Source of the DNA: Sphingomonadales bacterium UBA6171
GTDB taxonomy: Bacteria > Pseudomonadota > Alphaproteobacteria > Sphingomonadales > Sphingomonadaceae
NCBI GenBank assembly: GCA_002422985.1
Contig: DITZ01000080.1
Span: 178-12,418, forward strand
Direction of reading: 5' to 3'
DNA length: 12,241 nucleotides
Positions 1 to 7,140 of this stretch are shown here, piece by piece. The notes beneath the pieces are model-generated. The model saw only the letters and a list, made by a program, of their open reading frames with translations, searched no databases and was not told where the DNA came from. Both the position numbers and the translations under genes were made by a program. Each line of letters opens with the position of its first letter. Positions within the stretch are counted from its first letter, which is position 1.

Positions 1-1775
1 CGAATGAGGGGCGCGGCTATGTGCTGCGGCGGATCATGCGGCGCGCGATGCGGCATGCGCATCTGCTGGGCGCGGCCGAGCCGCTGATGCACCGGCTGGT
101 GCCGGCGCTGGTGGGGCAGATGGGCGCGGCCTATCCCGAACTGGCGCGCGCGCAGCCGCTGATCGAGGAGACGCTGAAGCTGGAGGAGACGCGCTTCCGC
201 CAGACGCTGGACAAGGGGCTGAAGCTGCTGGACGAGGCGACCATTGGCATGGGCGAGGGCGCGGTGCTGCCCGGCGATGTGGCGTTCCGGCTGTATGACA
301 CGTTCGGCTTCCCTTATGACCTGACCGAAGATGCGCTGCGGGCGCAGGGGCTGGGCGTGGATCGCGCCGGCTTTGATGCGGCGATGGCGGAGCAGAAAAA
401 GCGCGCGCGGGCGGCCTGGACCGGCAGCGGTGCGGCGGCCGACGAAACCTTGTGGTTTGATCTGGCGGACCGGCTGGGGGCGACGGATTTCATCGGCTAT
501 GCGACCAATGACGCCGAAGGCGTGGTGGTGGCCATCCTGAAGGATGGGGCCGAGGTGCAGGCAGCCGTCGCCGGTGATGAGGTGACGATCCTGACCAACC
601 AGACGCCTTTTTATGCGGAATCGGGCGGGCAGGTGGGGGACAGCGGGCTGATCACGGCGGAAAATCTGCGACTGGCCGTGCGCGACACCGCCAAGCCGCT
701 GGGCAGGCTGCACGCGATGATCGGGCAGGTGCAGCAGGGCCGGGTGGCGGTGGGCGATGCGGTGAAGCTGGGAGTGGATGCGGAGCGGCGGCTGGCCATT
801 CGCGCCAACCATTCAGCGACGCACCTGATGCACGCGGCGCTGCGCGATGTGCTGGGCGGGCATGTGAGCCAGAAAGGCTCGATGGTGGCGGCGGATCGGC
901 TGCGGTTCGACTTTTCGCACCAGAAGCCGATGAGCGCGGCGGAAATCGCGGCGGTGGAGCGCCAGGTGAATGCGGAAATCCGCGCCAACCAGCCGGTGAG
1001 CACGCGGCTGATGACGCCGGATGCGGCGGTGGAAGCGGGCGCGCTGGCGCTGTTTGGCGAGAAATATGGCGAGGAAGTGCGCGTGCTGGCCATGGGTCGG
1101 ACGGGCGAGGATGGCCGGGCCTATTCGGTGGAACTGTGCGGCGGCACGCATGTGAGCGCCACGGGTGACATCGGGCTGTTCCGTATCGTGGGGGAGTCGG
1201 CGGTGTCGGCCGGGGTGCGGCGCATCGAGGCGCTGACCGGCGCCGGGGCGCTGAAGCATCTGGTGGCGCAGGAGGAGGCGCTGAAAAGCGCGGCACTGGC
1301 GCTGAAAACCCGGCCGGACGAGGTGGCGGCGCGCGCACAGGCGTTGAGCGAGCAGGTGCGGAAGCTGGAACGCGAATTGTCGGACGCGAAAACGGCGCTG
1401 GCGCTGGCCGGGCCGGCCAGCGGCGGGGCGGCGGTGGAGACGATCGGCGCGGTGCAGTTCCTGGGCCAGCTGCTGGACGGCGTGGAGGCGAAGGCGCTGC
1501 GCGGGCTGGTGGATGAGGGCAAGGCGAAGCTCGGCTCTGGCGTGGTGACGGTGGTGGCGGTGAACGAGGGGCGCGCGAGCGTTGCCGTGGGGGTGACGGA
1601 CGACCTGACCGGCAAAATATCGGCTGTGGAGCTGGTGCGGCTGGCGGCGGCGGCGCTGGGCGGGCAGGGCGGTGGCGGACGGGCGGATATGGCACAGGCG
1701 GGCGGGCCGGATGGTGCCGCCGGCGCGGCCGCGGTGGCGGCGGTGCGCGAAGCCGTGCAGGCGGCGATGGGCTGA
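1..1775 (+). CDS. alaS: Alanine--tRNA ligase (AlaRS), C-terminal part; 5' end outside window
   Basis: AlaRS charges tRNA-Ala with alanine in the cytoplasm and clears mischarged Ser/Gly-tRNA-Ala. The reading frame is already open at base 3 (NEGRGYVLRRIMRR, a conserved AlaRS stretch near residue 300 of about 880), so the class II catalytic core lies mostly off the window and 590 residues are visible. The editing domain is intact: HSATH (fragment residues 270-274, bases 810-824) and CGGTH (379-383, bases 1137-1151) supply the zinc and proofreading residues. A helical segment follows (about 425-460). The C-Ala/DHHA1 domain with the glycine-rich GGQGGGGRADMAQAGG motif starts near 553. The TGA stop at 1773-1775 shares its last base with the ATG of the next gene, which suggests translational coupling. 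A GTG at base 21 is internal, not the start. Identity is near certain. Confidence 0.97.
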   Translation, partial: NEGRGYVLRRIMRRAMRHAHLLGAAEPLMHRLVPALVGQMGAAYPELARAQPLIEETLKLEETRFRQTLDKGLKLLDEATIGMGEGAVLPGDVAFRLYDTFGFPYDLTEDALRAQGLGVDRAGFDAAMAEQKKRARAAWTGSGAAADETLWFDLADRLGATDFIGYATNDAEGVVVAILKDGAEVQAAVAGDEVTILTNQTPFYAESGGQVGDSGLITAENLRLAVRDTAKPLGRLHAMIGQVQQGRVAVGDAVKLGVDAERRLAIRANHSATHLMHAALRDVLGGHVSQKGSMVAADRLRFDFSHQKPMSAAEIAAVERQVNAEIRANQPVSTRLMTPDAAVEAGALALFGEKYGEEVRVLAMGRTGEDGRAYSVELCGGTHVSATGDIGLFRIVGESAVSAGVRRIEALTGAGALKHLVAQEEALKSAALALKTRPDEVAARAQALSEQVRKLERELSDAKTALALAGPASGGAAVETIGAVQFLGQLLDGVEAKALRGLVDEGKAKLGSGVVTVVAVNEGRASVAVGVTDDLTGKISAVELVRLAAAALGGQGGGGRADMAQAGGPDGAAGAAAVAAVREAVQAAMG

Positions 1776-3310
1776 TGGCGACAGCGGCGGACATGGTGGC
1801 GTCGCCCGGCGTGGAGGCGCAGCCGCGCATTGCCATCATCGATATCGGATCGAACTCGGTGCGGCTTGTGGTCTATCATGGGCTGAGCCGCACGCCTTCG
1901 GTGCTGTTCAACGAAAAGGTGATGGCCGGGCTGGGGCGCGGGCTGGCACGCGGCGGCAAATTGTCGGAACCGGCGATGGAATTGACGCTGAAGACGCTGG
2001 CGCGCTTCAGCCTGTTGTGCCGGGCGATGGAAGTGGACAGTTTGCGGGCGGTGGCAACCGCGGCGGTGCGCGATGCCGTGAATGGCGCGGCCTTTGTGGC
2101 GCGAATCAGGGAGGAAACCGGCGTTGCGGTGGAGATTATCGACGGCGAGATGGAGGCGCGCGGCGCGGCGCTGGGGGTGATTGCCGGCATCCCGCAGGCC
2201 GATGGCGTGGTGGGCGATCTGGGCGGCGGCTCTTTGGAACTGGTGCGCATCGCGCGCGGGGAAGTGCATGAGCGGGTGAGCCTGCCGCTGGGCGCGCTGA
2301 GGCTGGACGCGATCCGCAAGCGCAACCGCCGGGCGCTGGGCAGCGCGATTGCGGAGGCGCTGGATCAGCTGCCCTGGGCGGCGCTGGGCGGCGGCCTGCC
2401 ATTTTATACGGTGGGCGGCAGCTGGCGGGCGCTGGCGCAACTGCATATGCACCTGACGCACTGGCCGCTGCCGGTGGTGCATCAATATGTGATGCCCGCG
2501 GAATCGCCGGATCGCCTGGTGCGAACATTGTCGCATATCTCGGTGAAATCCCTGAAGGATGTGCCGGCTATTTCCGGATCGCGGATACCGCAGCTGCCGG
2601 GTGCGGCGGCGCTGTTGCGGGCGGTGACGAAGAAGCTGGGCAGCAGCTGCATCATTTCATCGGCCTATGGGCTGCGCGAAGGGCTGCTGTTTGGCGCGCT
2701 GCCGCCAGAGGCGCGGGCCGTGGACCCGCTGCTTTCCGCCGCGCGGGAGATGGCGATATTGTCGGGCCGCTTTTCGGACGGGACGGATGCGGCGGTGGGG
2801 GATGCGCTGATCAATTTTACCGATGGGCTGTTCGCGGATGATCCGCCGGCGATGGCGCGGATCCGCCACACCGCCTGCCTGCTGGCCGACACGGCCTGGC
2901 GGGCGCACCCGGACATGCGCGCCGAACATGGGCTGGATACCGCGCTGCACGGCACCTGGGTGGGCATTGATGCGCAAGGGCGCGCCATGCTGGGCGCGGC
3001 GCTTTATGTGCTGAACGGCGGGTCTTTGAATCCGGCCCTGCCGCTGGCGCCGCTGGGCCATCTGGCACCTGCGGCCCTGCTGGAGCGTGCGCGCCAGTGG
3101 GGGCTGGCGCTGCGGCTGGGGCAGCGGCTGGGCGGCGGTGCCGCCGCGCCGCTGGCCTGGGCGCGGATGGAATCGACCGGCGGGGTGCTGCGGCTCAGCC
3201 TGGCGCCCGGCGCTTCGGCGCTGTACGGCGAGGCGGTGCAGCGACGACATCGGGCTTTGGCGCAGGCGCTGGGGCTGGTGGCGGAGGCGAAGCTGGCACA
3301 GGCGCTGTAA
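1775..3310 (+). CDS. ppx: Ppx/GppA family phosphatase (exopolyphosphatase / pppGpp phosphatase)
   Basis: Members of this ASKHA-fold family remove terminal phosphate from polyphosphate (Ppx) and/or convert pppGpp to ppGpp (GppA); sequence alone does not separate the two. Seen here: phosphate-1 motif IAIIDIGSNSVRLVVY (residues 19-34), RAVATAAVRD (91-100), the acidic EIIDGEMEA segment (120-128) where the catalytic Glu lies in the family, phosphate-2 loop GDLGGGSLEL (147-156), a YTVGGSWRALAQL segment, and a long helical C-terminal region typical of the two-module Ppx form. The length of 511 aa is close to E. coli Ppx. The ATG overlaps the alaS TGA by one base and has no clear Shine-Dalgarno, so ribosomes probably reinitiate from alaS. 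The TAA stop lies in the first unit of a 15-bp tandem repeat, and the last 116 bases are antisense to the rnd 3' end. Family call firm; substrate open. Confidence 0.93.
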   Translation: MATAADMVASPGVEAQPRIAIIDIGSNSVRLVVYHGLSRTPSVLFNEKVMAGLGRGLARGGKLSEPAMELTLKTLARFSLLCRAMEVDSLRAVATAAVRDAVNGAAFVARIREETGVAVEIIDGEMEARGAALGVIAGIPQADGVVGDLGGGSLELVRIARGEVHERVSLPLGALRLDAIRKRNRRALGSAIAEALDQLPWAALGGGLPFYTVGGSWRALAQLHMHLTHWPLPVVHQYVMPAESPDRLVRTLSHISVKSLKDVPAISGSRIPQLPGAAALLRAVTKKLGSSCIISSAYGLREGLLFGALPPEARAVDPLLSAAREMAILSGRFSDGTDAAVGDALINFTDGLFADDPPAMARIRHTACLLADTAWRAHPDMRAEHGLDTALHGTWVGIDAQGRAMLGAALYVLNGGSLNPALPLAPLGHLAPAALLERARQWGLALRLGQRLGGGAAAPLAWARMESTGGVLRLSLAPGASALYGEAVQRRHRALAQALGLVAEAKLAQAL

Positions 3311-4538
3311 TCCCGGGCGCTGTAATCCCGGGCGCTGGTATCGCCGGCGCTGTTGTCCCGGGGGCATCAGCAGCGACGGGTGCCAGCGGCCGCATCCTGA
3401 GCGCGCCATTTTCCACCGAAAAGCCAAGCCGGCCCTCCACCAGATCGAGGCAGTCTGCGCCCACCAGCGCGCGCCGCCAGCCGCCGAGAATCGCCAGACC
3501 TTCGCGCTGGCCGGCGGCCAGCAGTTCCAGTTCTTCCGTTCGTGCCACGAGTCGCGGCGCGACGCCCTGTTCCTTGCAGCGGATTTTCAGCAGCAGTTTC
3601 AGCAGGTCTGCCACCAGCCCGGCGTCGGTGGAAAGGCCGGGGCGGCCATCCTTCACCGGAATTTCGTCGGCCGCCATGGGCGTGGCACCGGCAAGCGCCT
3701 CCATCAGCCGTTCGCCGATGCCGTTGCTGCCCCAGGCGGCGGACAGCCCGCGCACCCGGCCGAGTTCGGACTGGCTGGCGGGCGGGCCGGCGGCGAGATC
3801 GGCCAGCGTTTCATCCTTCACAATGCGGCCGCGCGGCACATTCTTGTCGCGCGCCTCATATTCGCGCCAGCGGGCAAGCGCCTTCAGCCGGCCCAGCACT
3901 TCGGGCTTGCGGTTGGGCAGCTTCACCCGCTGCCAGACCTGTTCGGGATCGGCCACATAGTTGGAAGGATCGGTCGCCCTGGCCATTTCCTCGTCCAGCC
4001 ACTCGCCGCGCCCGGTTTTCTTAAGCTTTGCCAGCATCTTGGGGAAAATCTCTGCCAGATACGTGACGTCTGCGATGGCATAGACGAGCTGGCGGTCGGA
4101 GAGCGGCCGGCGCGCCCAATCGGTGAAACGCGCGCCTTTATCCACCTGATGCCCGGTGAAATGCGCCACCAGATTGGCGTAGCTCACCTGTTCGCCCATG
4201 CCGAGCGCCATGGCGGCGATCTGCGTGTCGAACAGCGGCTGCGGCACCCGGCCGGTGATGTTCATGAAGATTTCAATGTCCTGCCCGCCGGCGTGGATCA
4301 CTTTCAGCAGATCATTATCGTCCAGCAGCGCAAGGAAGGGCGTGAGACTGAGGCCGTCGGCCATCGGATCGATCGCGAAGGCTTCGGTGGGGCTGGCGAC
4401 CTGAATCAGGCATAGTTCCGGCCAATAGGTCGATTCCCGCATGAATTCGGTGTCGATGCACAGATAGTCGGCATGGGCGACAGCGGCGCAGCGGGCGGAG
4501 AGGTCTTTGGTGGTTGTCACCAGTGGATGAATAAGCAT
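3195..4538 (-). CDS. rnd: Ribonuclease D with an unusual Pro/Ala-rich C-terminal tail
   Basis: RNase D is a cytoplasmic 3'-5' exoribonuclease (DEDDy superfamily) that trims tRNA and other small RNA 3' ends. Visible motifs: Exo I DTEF (D29, E31), Exo II around HAGGQD (82-87), LFDTQIAAM (102-110), and Exo III YAIAD (Y153, D157), followed by one HRDC-like domain (about 212-290) and a second helical region to about 385. I chose ATG 4538 because MLIHPL followed by a T-rich stretch is the usual sphingomonad Rnd N-terminus. Upstream ATGs at 4547 and 4589 would lengthen it but leave little room for the divergent aspS promoter. No clear Shine-Dalgarno is seen at any of them. The 447-aa product exceeds the family norm of about 370-390 aa. 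The excess is residues 389-447: pentapeptide repeats of the APGIT type, a PPPPAPAPAP run and a basic end (PRRTAPKRRAPG). The last 38 or so codons are antisense to ppx. Confidence 0.93.
   Translation of the reverse strand: MLIHPLVTTTKDLSARCAAVAHADYLCIDTEFMRESTYWPELCLIQVASPTEAFAIDPMADGLSLTPFLALLDDNDLLKVIHAGGQDIEIFMNITGRVPQPLFDTQIAAMALGMGEQVSYANLVAHFTGHQVDKGARFTDWARRPLSDRQLVYAIADVTYLAEIFPKMLAKLKKTGRGEWLDEEMARATDPSNYVADPEQVWQRVKLPNRKPEVLGRLKALARWREYEARDKNVPRGRIVKDETLADLAAGPPASQSELGRVRGLSAAWGSNGIGERLMEALAGATPMAADEIPVKDGRPGLSTDAGLVADLLKLLLKIRCKEQGVAPRLVARTEELELLAAGQREGLAILGGWRRALVGADCLDLVEGRLGFSVENGALRMRPLAPVAADAPGTTAPAIPAPGITAPGITAPVPASPPPPAPAPAPKPDVVAAPPRRTAPKRRAPG
3302..3361. repeat. 15-bp tandem repeat, four units, at the ppx/rnd junction
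   Basis: Units 3302-3316 and 3317-3331 are identical (GCGCTGTAATCCCGG). Units 3332-3346 (11 of 15 matching) and 3347-3361 (13 of 15 matching) are degenerate copies. The unit is a multiple of three, so copy number changes keep both reading frames. On the plus strand units 1 and 2 carry an in-frame TAA; the first is the ppx stop. On the minus strand the units encode the APGIT/APAIP/APGTT pentapeptides of the RNase D tail. This reads as a slippage-type expansion that both genes tolerate. Confidence 0.9.
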
Positions 4539-4600
4539 CAGGCTCATTAGCAGGCGATTGGCGGTTGACAAAAGCATCATCCTGTCCATGACCGCGCCGC
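4539..4600. promoter_or_regulatory. Divergent rnd / aspS promoter region with overlapping -35-like hexamers
   Basis: These 62 bases separate the divergent starts of rnd (4538, minus) and aspS (4601, plus). The plus strand has a perfect TTGACA at 4565-4570. The minus strand has TTGTCA over 4571-4566, so the two -35-like boxes share almost the same bases. Minus strand: a 16-base spacer leads to TAATGA (4549-4544), a weak -10. Plus strand: a 16-base spacer leads to CATGAC (4587-4592), also weak. Both layouts would start transcription at or within a few bases of the start codons, and neither gene has a recognisable Shine-Dalgarno. The assignment is tentative because the -10 boxes are poor. Confidence 0.35.
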
Positions 4601-6412
4601 ATGACCGAAAGCAATTTTCACGCCTATCGCACGCATCATTGCGCTGCGCTCAACGCCGCCGATGCCGGCTCTGCCGTTCGCCTTTCCGGCTGGCTGCACC
4701 GGAAGCGCGACCATGGCGGCGTGCTGTTCGTGGACCTGCGGGACCATTATGGCATCACGCAACTGGTGGTGGCATCCGGCAGCCCGCATCTGGCGGTGCT
4801 GGATGGCCTGCGGCTGGAATCGGTGGTGACGATCGACGGCGAAGTGGTGGCCCGCGATGCTGCGGCGGTGAACCCCAATCTGGCGACCGGCGGCATCGAG
4901 GTGCGGGTGCGCGGCGTGACCGTGCAATCGGCAGCCGCCGAACTGCCGATGCCGGTGGCGGCTGACACGGATTATCCGGAAGATGTGCGGCTGAAATACC
5001 GCTTCCTTGATCTGCGGCGGGAGCGGCTGCATCGCAACATCATGCTGCGGTCCGGGGTTATCGCCTCGCTGCGGCAGCGGATGACGGCCCAGGGCTTCAC
5101 CGAATTTCAGACACCGATTCTGACGGCCAGCAGCCCCGAAGGCGCGCGCGATTTTCTGGTGCCCTCGCGCATGCATCCCGGCAAATTCTATGCGCTGCCG
5201 CAGGCGCCGCAGATGTTCAAACAACTGCTGATGGTGGCGGGCTTTGATCGCTATTTCCAGATCGCGCCCTGTTTTCGCGATGAGGATGCGCGCGCGGATC
5301 GCTCGCCCGGCGAATTTTATCAGCTGGATTTCGAGATGAGCTTTGTGACGCAGGAGGATGTGTTCGACGCCATCGAGCCGGTGCTGGCCGGCGTGTTCCG
5401 GGAATTTGCCGGCTGGGCGAAGGAAACCCCCTGGGCGGTGACCGAAGGCCGTTTCCCGCGCATTCCCTATGCCGAATCCCTGCTGAAATATGGCAATGAC
5501 AAGCCGGACCTGAGGAACCCGCTGGTGATCGCTGATGTGTCGGCGCATTTCCGCACATCGGGCTTTGGCCTGTTCGGGAAGATTGTGGGCGGCGGTGGCG
5601 TGGTGCGCGCCATTCCGGCACCGGGCACGGCGGACAGGAGCCGCAAATTCTTTGACGACATGAACGAATGGGCGCGATCGGAAGGCCATGCCGGGCTGGG
5701 CTATGTTACGCGCAAGGGCGGCGAATTTGGCGGGCCGATTGCGAAGAACCATGGCGAGGCCGGGATGCTGGCGCTGTATGATGCGCTGGGCCTTGGGCCG
5801 GACGATGGCTGTTTTTTTGCCGCCGGCAAGGAACTGCCCGCCGCCAGGCTGGCCGGCTTTGCCCGCACGCGCGTGGGCGAACAGCTGGGGCTGGTGGAGC
5901 AGGGGGCTTACCGATTCTGCTGGATCGTGGATTTCCCGATGTTCGAGGCGGACGAGGAGACGGGGAAGATTGATTTTTCCCACAATCCATTCTCTATGCC
6001 GCAGGGCGAGATGGCGGCGCTGGAGCAGATGAACCCGCTGGATATTCTGGCTTTCCAATATGATATCGTGTGCAATGGCATCGAGCTTTCAAGCGGTGCC
6101 ATCCGGAATCACCGGCCGGAAATCATGTACAAGGCGTTTGAAATCGCCGGATATACCAAGGAGCAGGTGGACCGGGATTTCGCCGGCATGATCAACGCCT
6201 TCAAATATGGCGCGCCGCCGCATGGTGGCTCGGCCCCGGGCGTGGACCGCATCGTGATGCTGCTGGCCGACGAGCCGAACATCCGCGAGGTGGTGCTGTT
6301 CCCGATGAACCAGAAGGCCGAGGATCTGATGATGAATGCGCCATCGGTGGTGACGGAAAAGCAGCTGCGGGAGCTGAGCATCGCCTTGAAACTGCCGCCA
6401 AAGGCGGGGTGA
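4601..6412 (+). CDS. aspS: Aspartate--tRNA ligase (AspRS), probably non-discriminating type
   Basis: Class IIb synthetase that attaches aspartate to tRNA-Asp and, in the non-discriminating form, also to tRNA-Asn for GatCAB amidation. An N-terminal OB-fold anticodon-binding domain (about 1-110, with LSGWLHRKRDHGG at 28-40) is followed by the catalytic core. Motif 1 lies near GFTEFQTPIL (165-174), the LPQAPQMFKQLLM segment at 199-211, motif 2 around CFRDEDARADRSPGEFYQLD (224-243), the bacterial insertion (GAD) domain in the middle, and motif 3 GGSAPGVDRIVML close to the C-terminus. The 603-aa length is normal for the bacterial type. ATG 4601 is the first start after an in-frame TGA at 4589-4591; the spacing to any promoter is short and no Shine-Dalgarno is seen. 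His38 in the RDHGG motif matches the state reported for non-discriminating AspRS. Identity is secure; tRNA specificity is inferred. Confidence 0.97.
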   Translation: MTESNFHAYRTHHCAALNAADAGSAVRLSGWLHRKRDHGGVLFVDLRDHYGITQLVVASGSPHLAVLDGLRLESVVTIDGEVVARDAAAVNPNLATGGIEVRVRGVTVQSAAAELPMPVAADTDYPEDVRLKYRFLDLRRERLHRNIMLRSGVIASLRQRMTAQGFTEFQTPILTASSPEGARDFLVPSRMHPGKFYALPQAPQMFKQLLMVAGFDRYFQIAPCFRDEDARADRSPGEFYQLDFEMSFVTQEDVFDAIEPVLAGVFREFAGWAKETPWAVTEGRFPRIPYAESLLKYGNDKPDLRNPLVIADVSAHFRTSGFGLFGKIVGGGGVVRAIPAPGTADRSRKFFDDMNEWARSEGHAGLGYVTRKGGEFGGPIAKNHGEAGMLALYDALGLGPDDGCFFAAGKELPAARLAGFARTRVGEQLGLVEQGAYRFCWIVDFPMFEADEETGKIDFSHNPFSMPQGEMAALEQMNPLDILAFQYDIVCNGIELSSGAIRNHRPEIMYKAFEIAGYTKEQVDRDFAGMINAFKYGAPPHGGSAPGVDRIVMLLADEPNIREVVLFPMNQKAEDLMMNAPSVVTEKQLRELSIALKLPPKAG

Positions 6413-6429
6413 GGGCGCAGGCGCTGCGT

Positions 6430-6462
6430 TCCCCGCCACCAGTGTTCGGCTGGTGGCGGGGA
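6430..6462. terminator. Strong hairpin between convergent genes, likely bidirectional terminator
   Basis: A perfect 13-bp inverted repeat, TCCCCGCCACCAG (6430-6442) against CTGGTGGCGGGGA (6450-6462), closes a 7-base loop (TGTTCGG). It starts 18 bases after the aspS stop on the plus strand and 6 bases after the stop of the exported PRX-like gene on the minus strand, as expected for a shared terminator. Neither side has a proper T tract (plus side ATTGGATCAGTATTTT), so termination may be of the tract-poor GC-rich kind, or the hairpin may mainly protect 3' ends. Confidence 0.7.
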
Positions 6463-6467
6463 TTGGA

Positions 6468-7067
6468 TCAGTATTTTACCGAGCAGCCATATGGCCGGCT
6501 GGTGGGGGTGCCCACGGCTTTGCCGGCGTTCATGTCGGCCATCGCCAGGCGGACGAAGTTTTCCGCCTTGCCGATGTCGGCCGGATCGGCGGAAGGGATG
6601 CTGTCGATGCCGCCGGCGAAGATCAGTGTGCCTTTGGGATCAATCAGGAACATGTGCGGCGTGGTGCGCGCGCCATAGGCCCGGCCGATTTCGCCCGTGG
6701 GGTCGGGCAGATAGGCGGCGGACTGCATGCCGATGCCGCGGATATTCGCATTGGCCTCCGCGGGTGACAAATGCCCCTGCTTGCCGGGTGCGCCGCTGTT
6801 GATGGTGAGCCAGACGATGCCCTGCTTCTTCGCCTCGGCCTGCAACTTCTGCATTTCGCCGCTGCTGTAGAATTTCTGCACAAAGGGGCATTCCGGATTG
6901 TGCCATTCCAGAATCACCGGCTTGCCCCGGAAGTCGGACAGGCTGACGCTGCGGCCATTGCTGTCCACCGCGGTGAAGGCCGGCGCGGGCTGGCCGACGA
7001 CGGCGGCGGCCATGGCAGGGGCGATGATGACGGTGGAGGCCGCAAGGGCAATCATCAGACGGTTCAT
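6468..7067 (-). CDS. Exported thioredoxin-fold protein, peroxiredoxin-like (PRX_like1 type)
   Basis: A 199-aa protein with a clear signal peptide (MNRLMIALAAS, cleavage likely after AMA near residue 20) and a mature AhpC/TSA-type thioredoxin fold, so it should act in the periplasm. The key cysteine is Cys60 in HNPECPFVQ at the end of the second core strand. The cis-proline is in RTTPHMFLID (P137), followed by LIFAGGID. A second Cys (195) lies in the C-terminal PYGCSVKY, an ending I recall from the PRX_like1 group. The peroxiredoxin PxxxTxxC motif is not conserved around Cys60 (N57 replaces Thr), so true peroxidase activity is doubtful. It may be a thiol reductase or redox carrier. The gene lies 73 bases downstream of the DsbD-like gene on the same strand and probably shares its transcript. 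ATG 7067 is supported by a good Shine-Dalgarno. Confidence 0.85.
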   Translation of the reverse strand: MNRLMIALAASTVIIAPAMAAAVVGQPAPAFTAVDSNGRSVSLSDFRGKPVILEWHNPECPFVQKFYSSGEMQKLQAEAKKQGIVWLTINSGAPGKQGHLSPAEANANIRGIGMQSAAYLPDPTGEIGRAYGARTTPHMFLIDPKGTLIFAGGIDSIPSADPADIGKAENFVRLAMADMNAGKAVGTPTSRPYGCSVKY

Positions 7068-7074
7068 GGATATG

Positions 7075-7080
7075 TCTCCT
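7075..7080 (-). promoter_or_regulatory. Shine-Dalgarno of the PRX-like gene
   Basis: The minus strand reads AGGAGA seven bases before the ATG at 7067. It fixes the start of the exported PRX-like protein and is the best ribosome binding site in the window. This shows that the organism uses Shine-Dalgarno sequences and makes their absence at rnd, aspS and the dsbD-like gene more noticeable. Confidence 0.8.
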
Positions 7081-7140
7081 TCGCTATACGCCGGAATATT
7101 GCTGTGGCGAAATAACCCCTGCCGGATAACCGCTTCTGGA

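Noticed and set aside
652..1839. 395-codon minus-strand Pro/Arg/Ala-rich frame opposite alaS
   Set aside because: Extreme Pro/Ala/Arg composition typical of the complement of GC-rich codons; no start context or domain.
1121..2536. 471-codon minus-strand frame opposite alaS and ppx
   Set aside because: It crosses the junction of two well-supported genes, is rich in His/Arg/Gln/Ala and shows no domain; an antisense shadow.
3087..4415. 442-codon plus-strand frame opposite rnd
   Set aside because: It begins inside ppx in another frame and runs antisense to rnd, whose catalytic motifs are intact. A shadow frame.
4577..6058. 493-codon minus-strand frame opposite aspS
   Set aside because: AspRS is complete on the plus strand; the antisense product has no motifs and biased composition.
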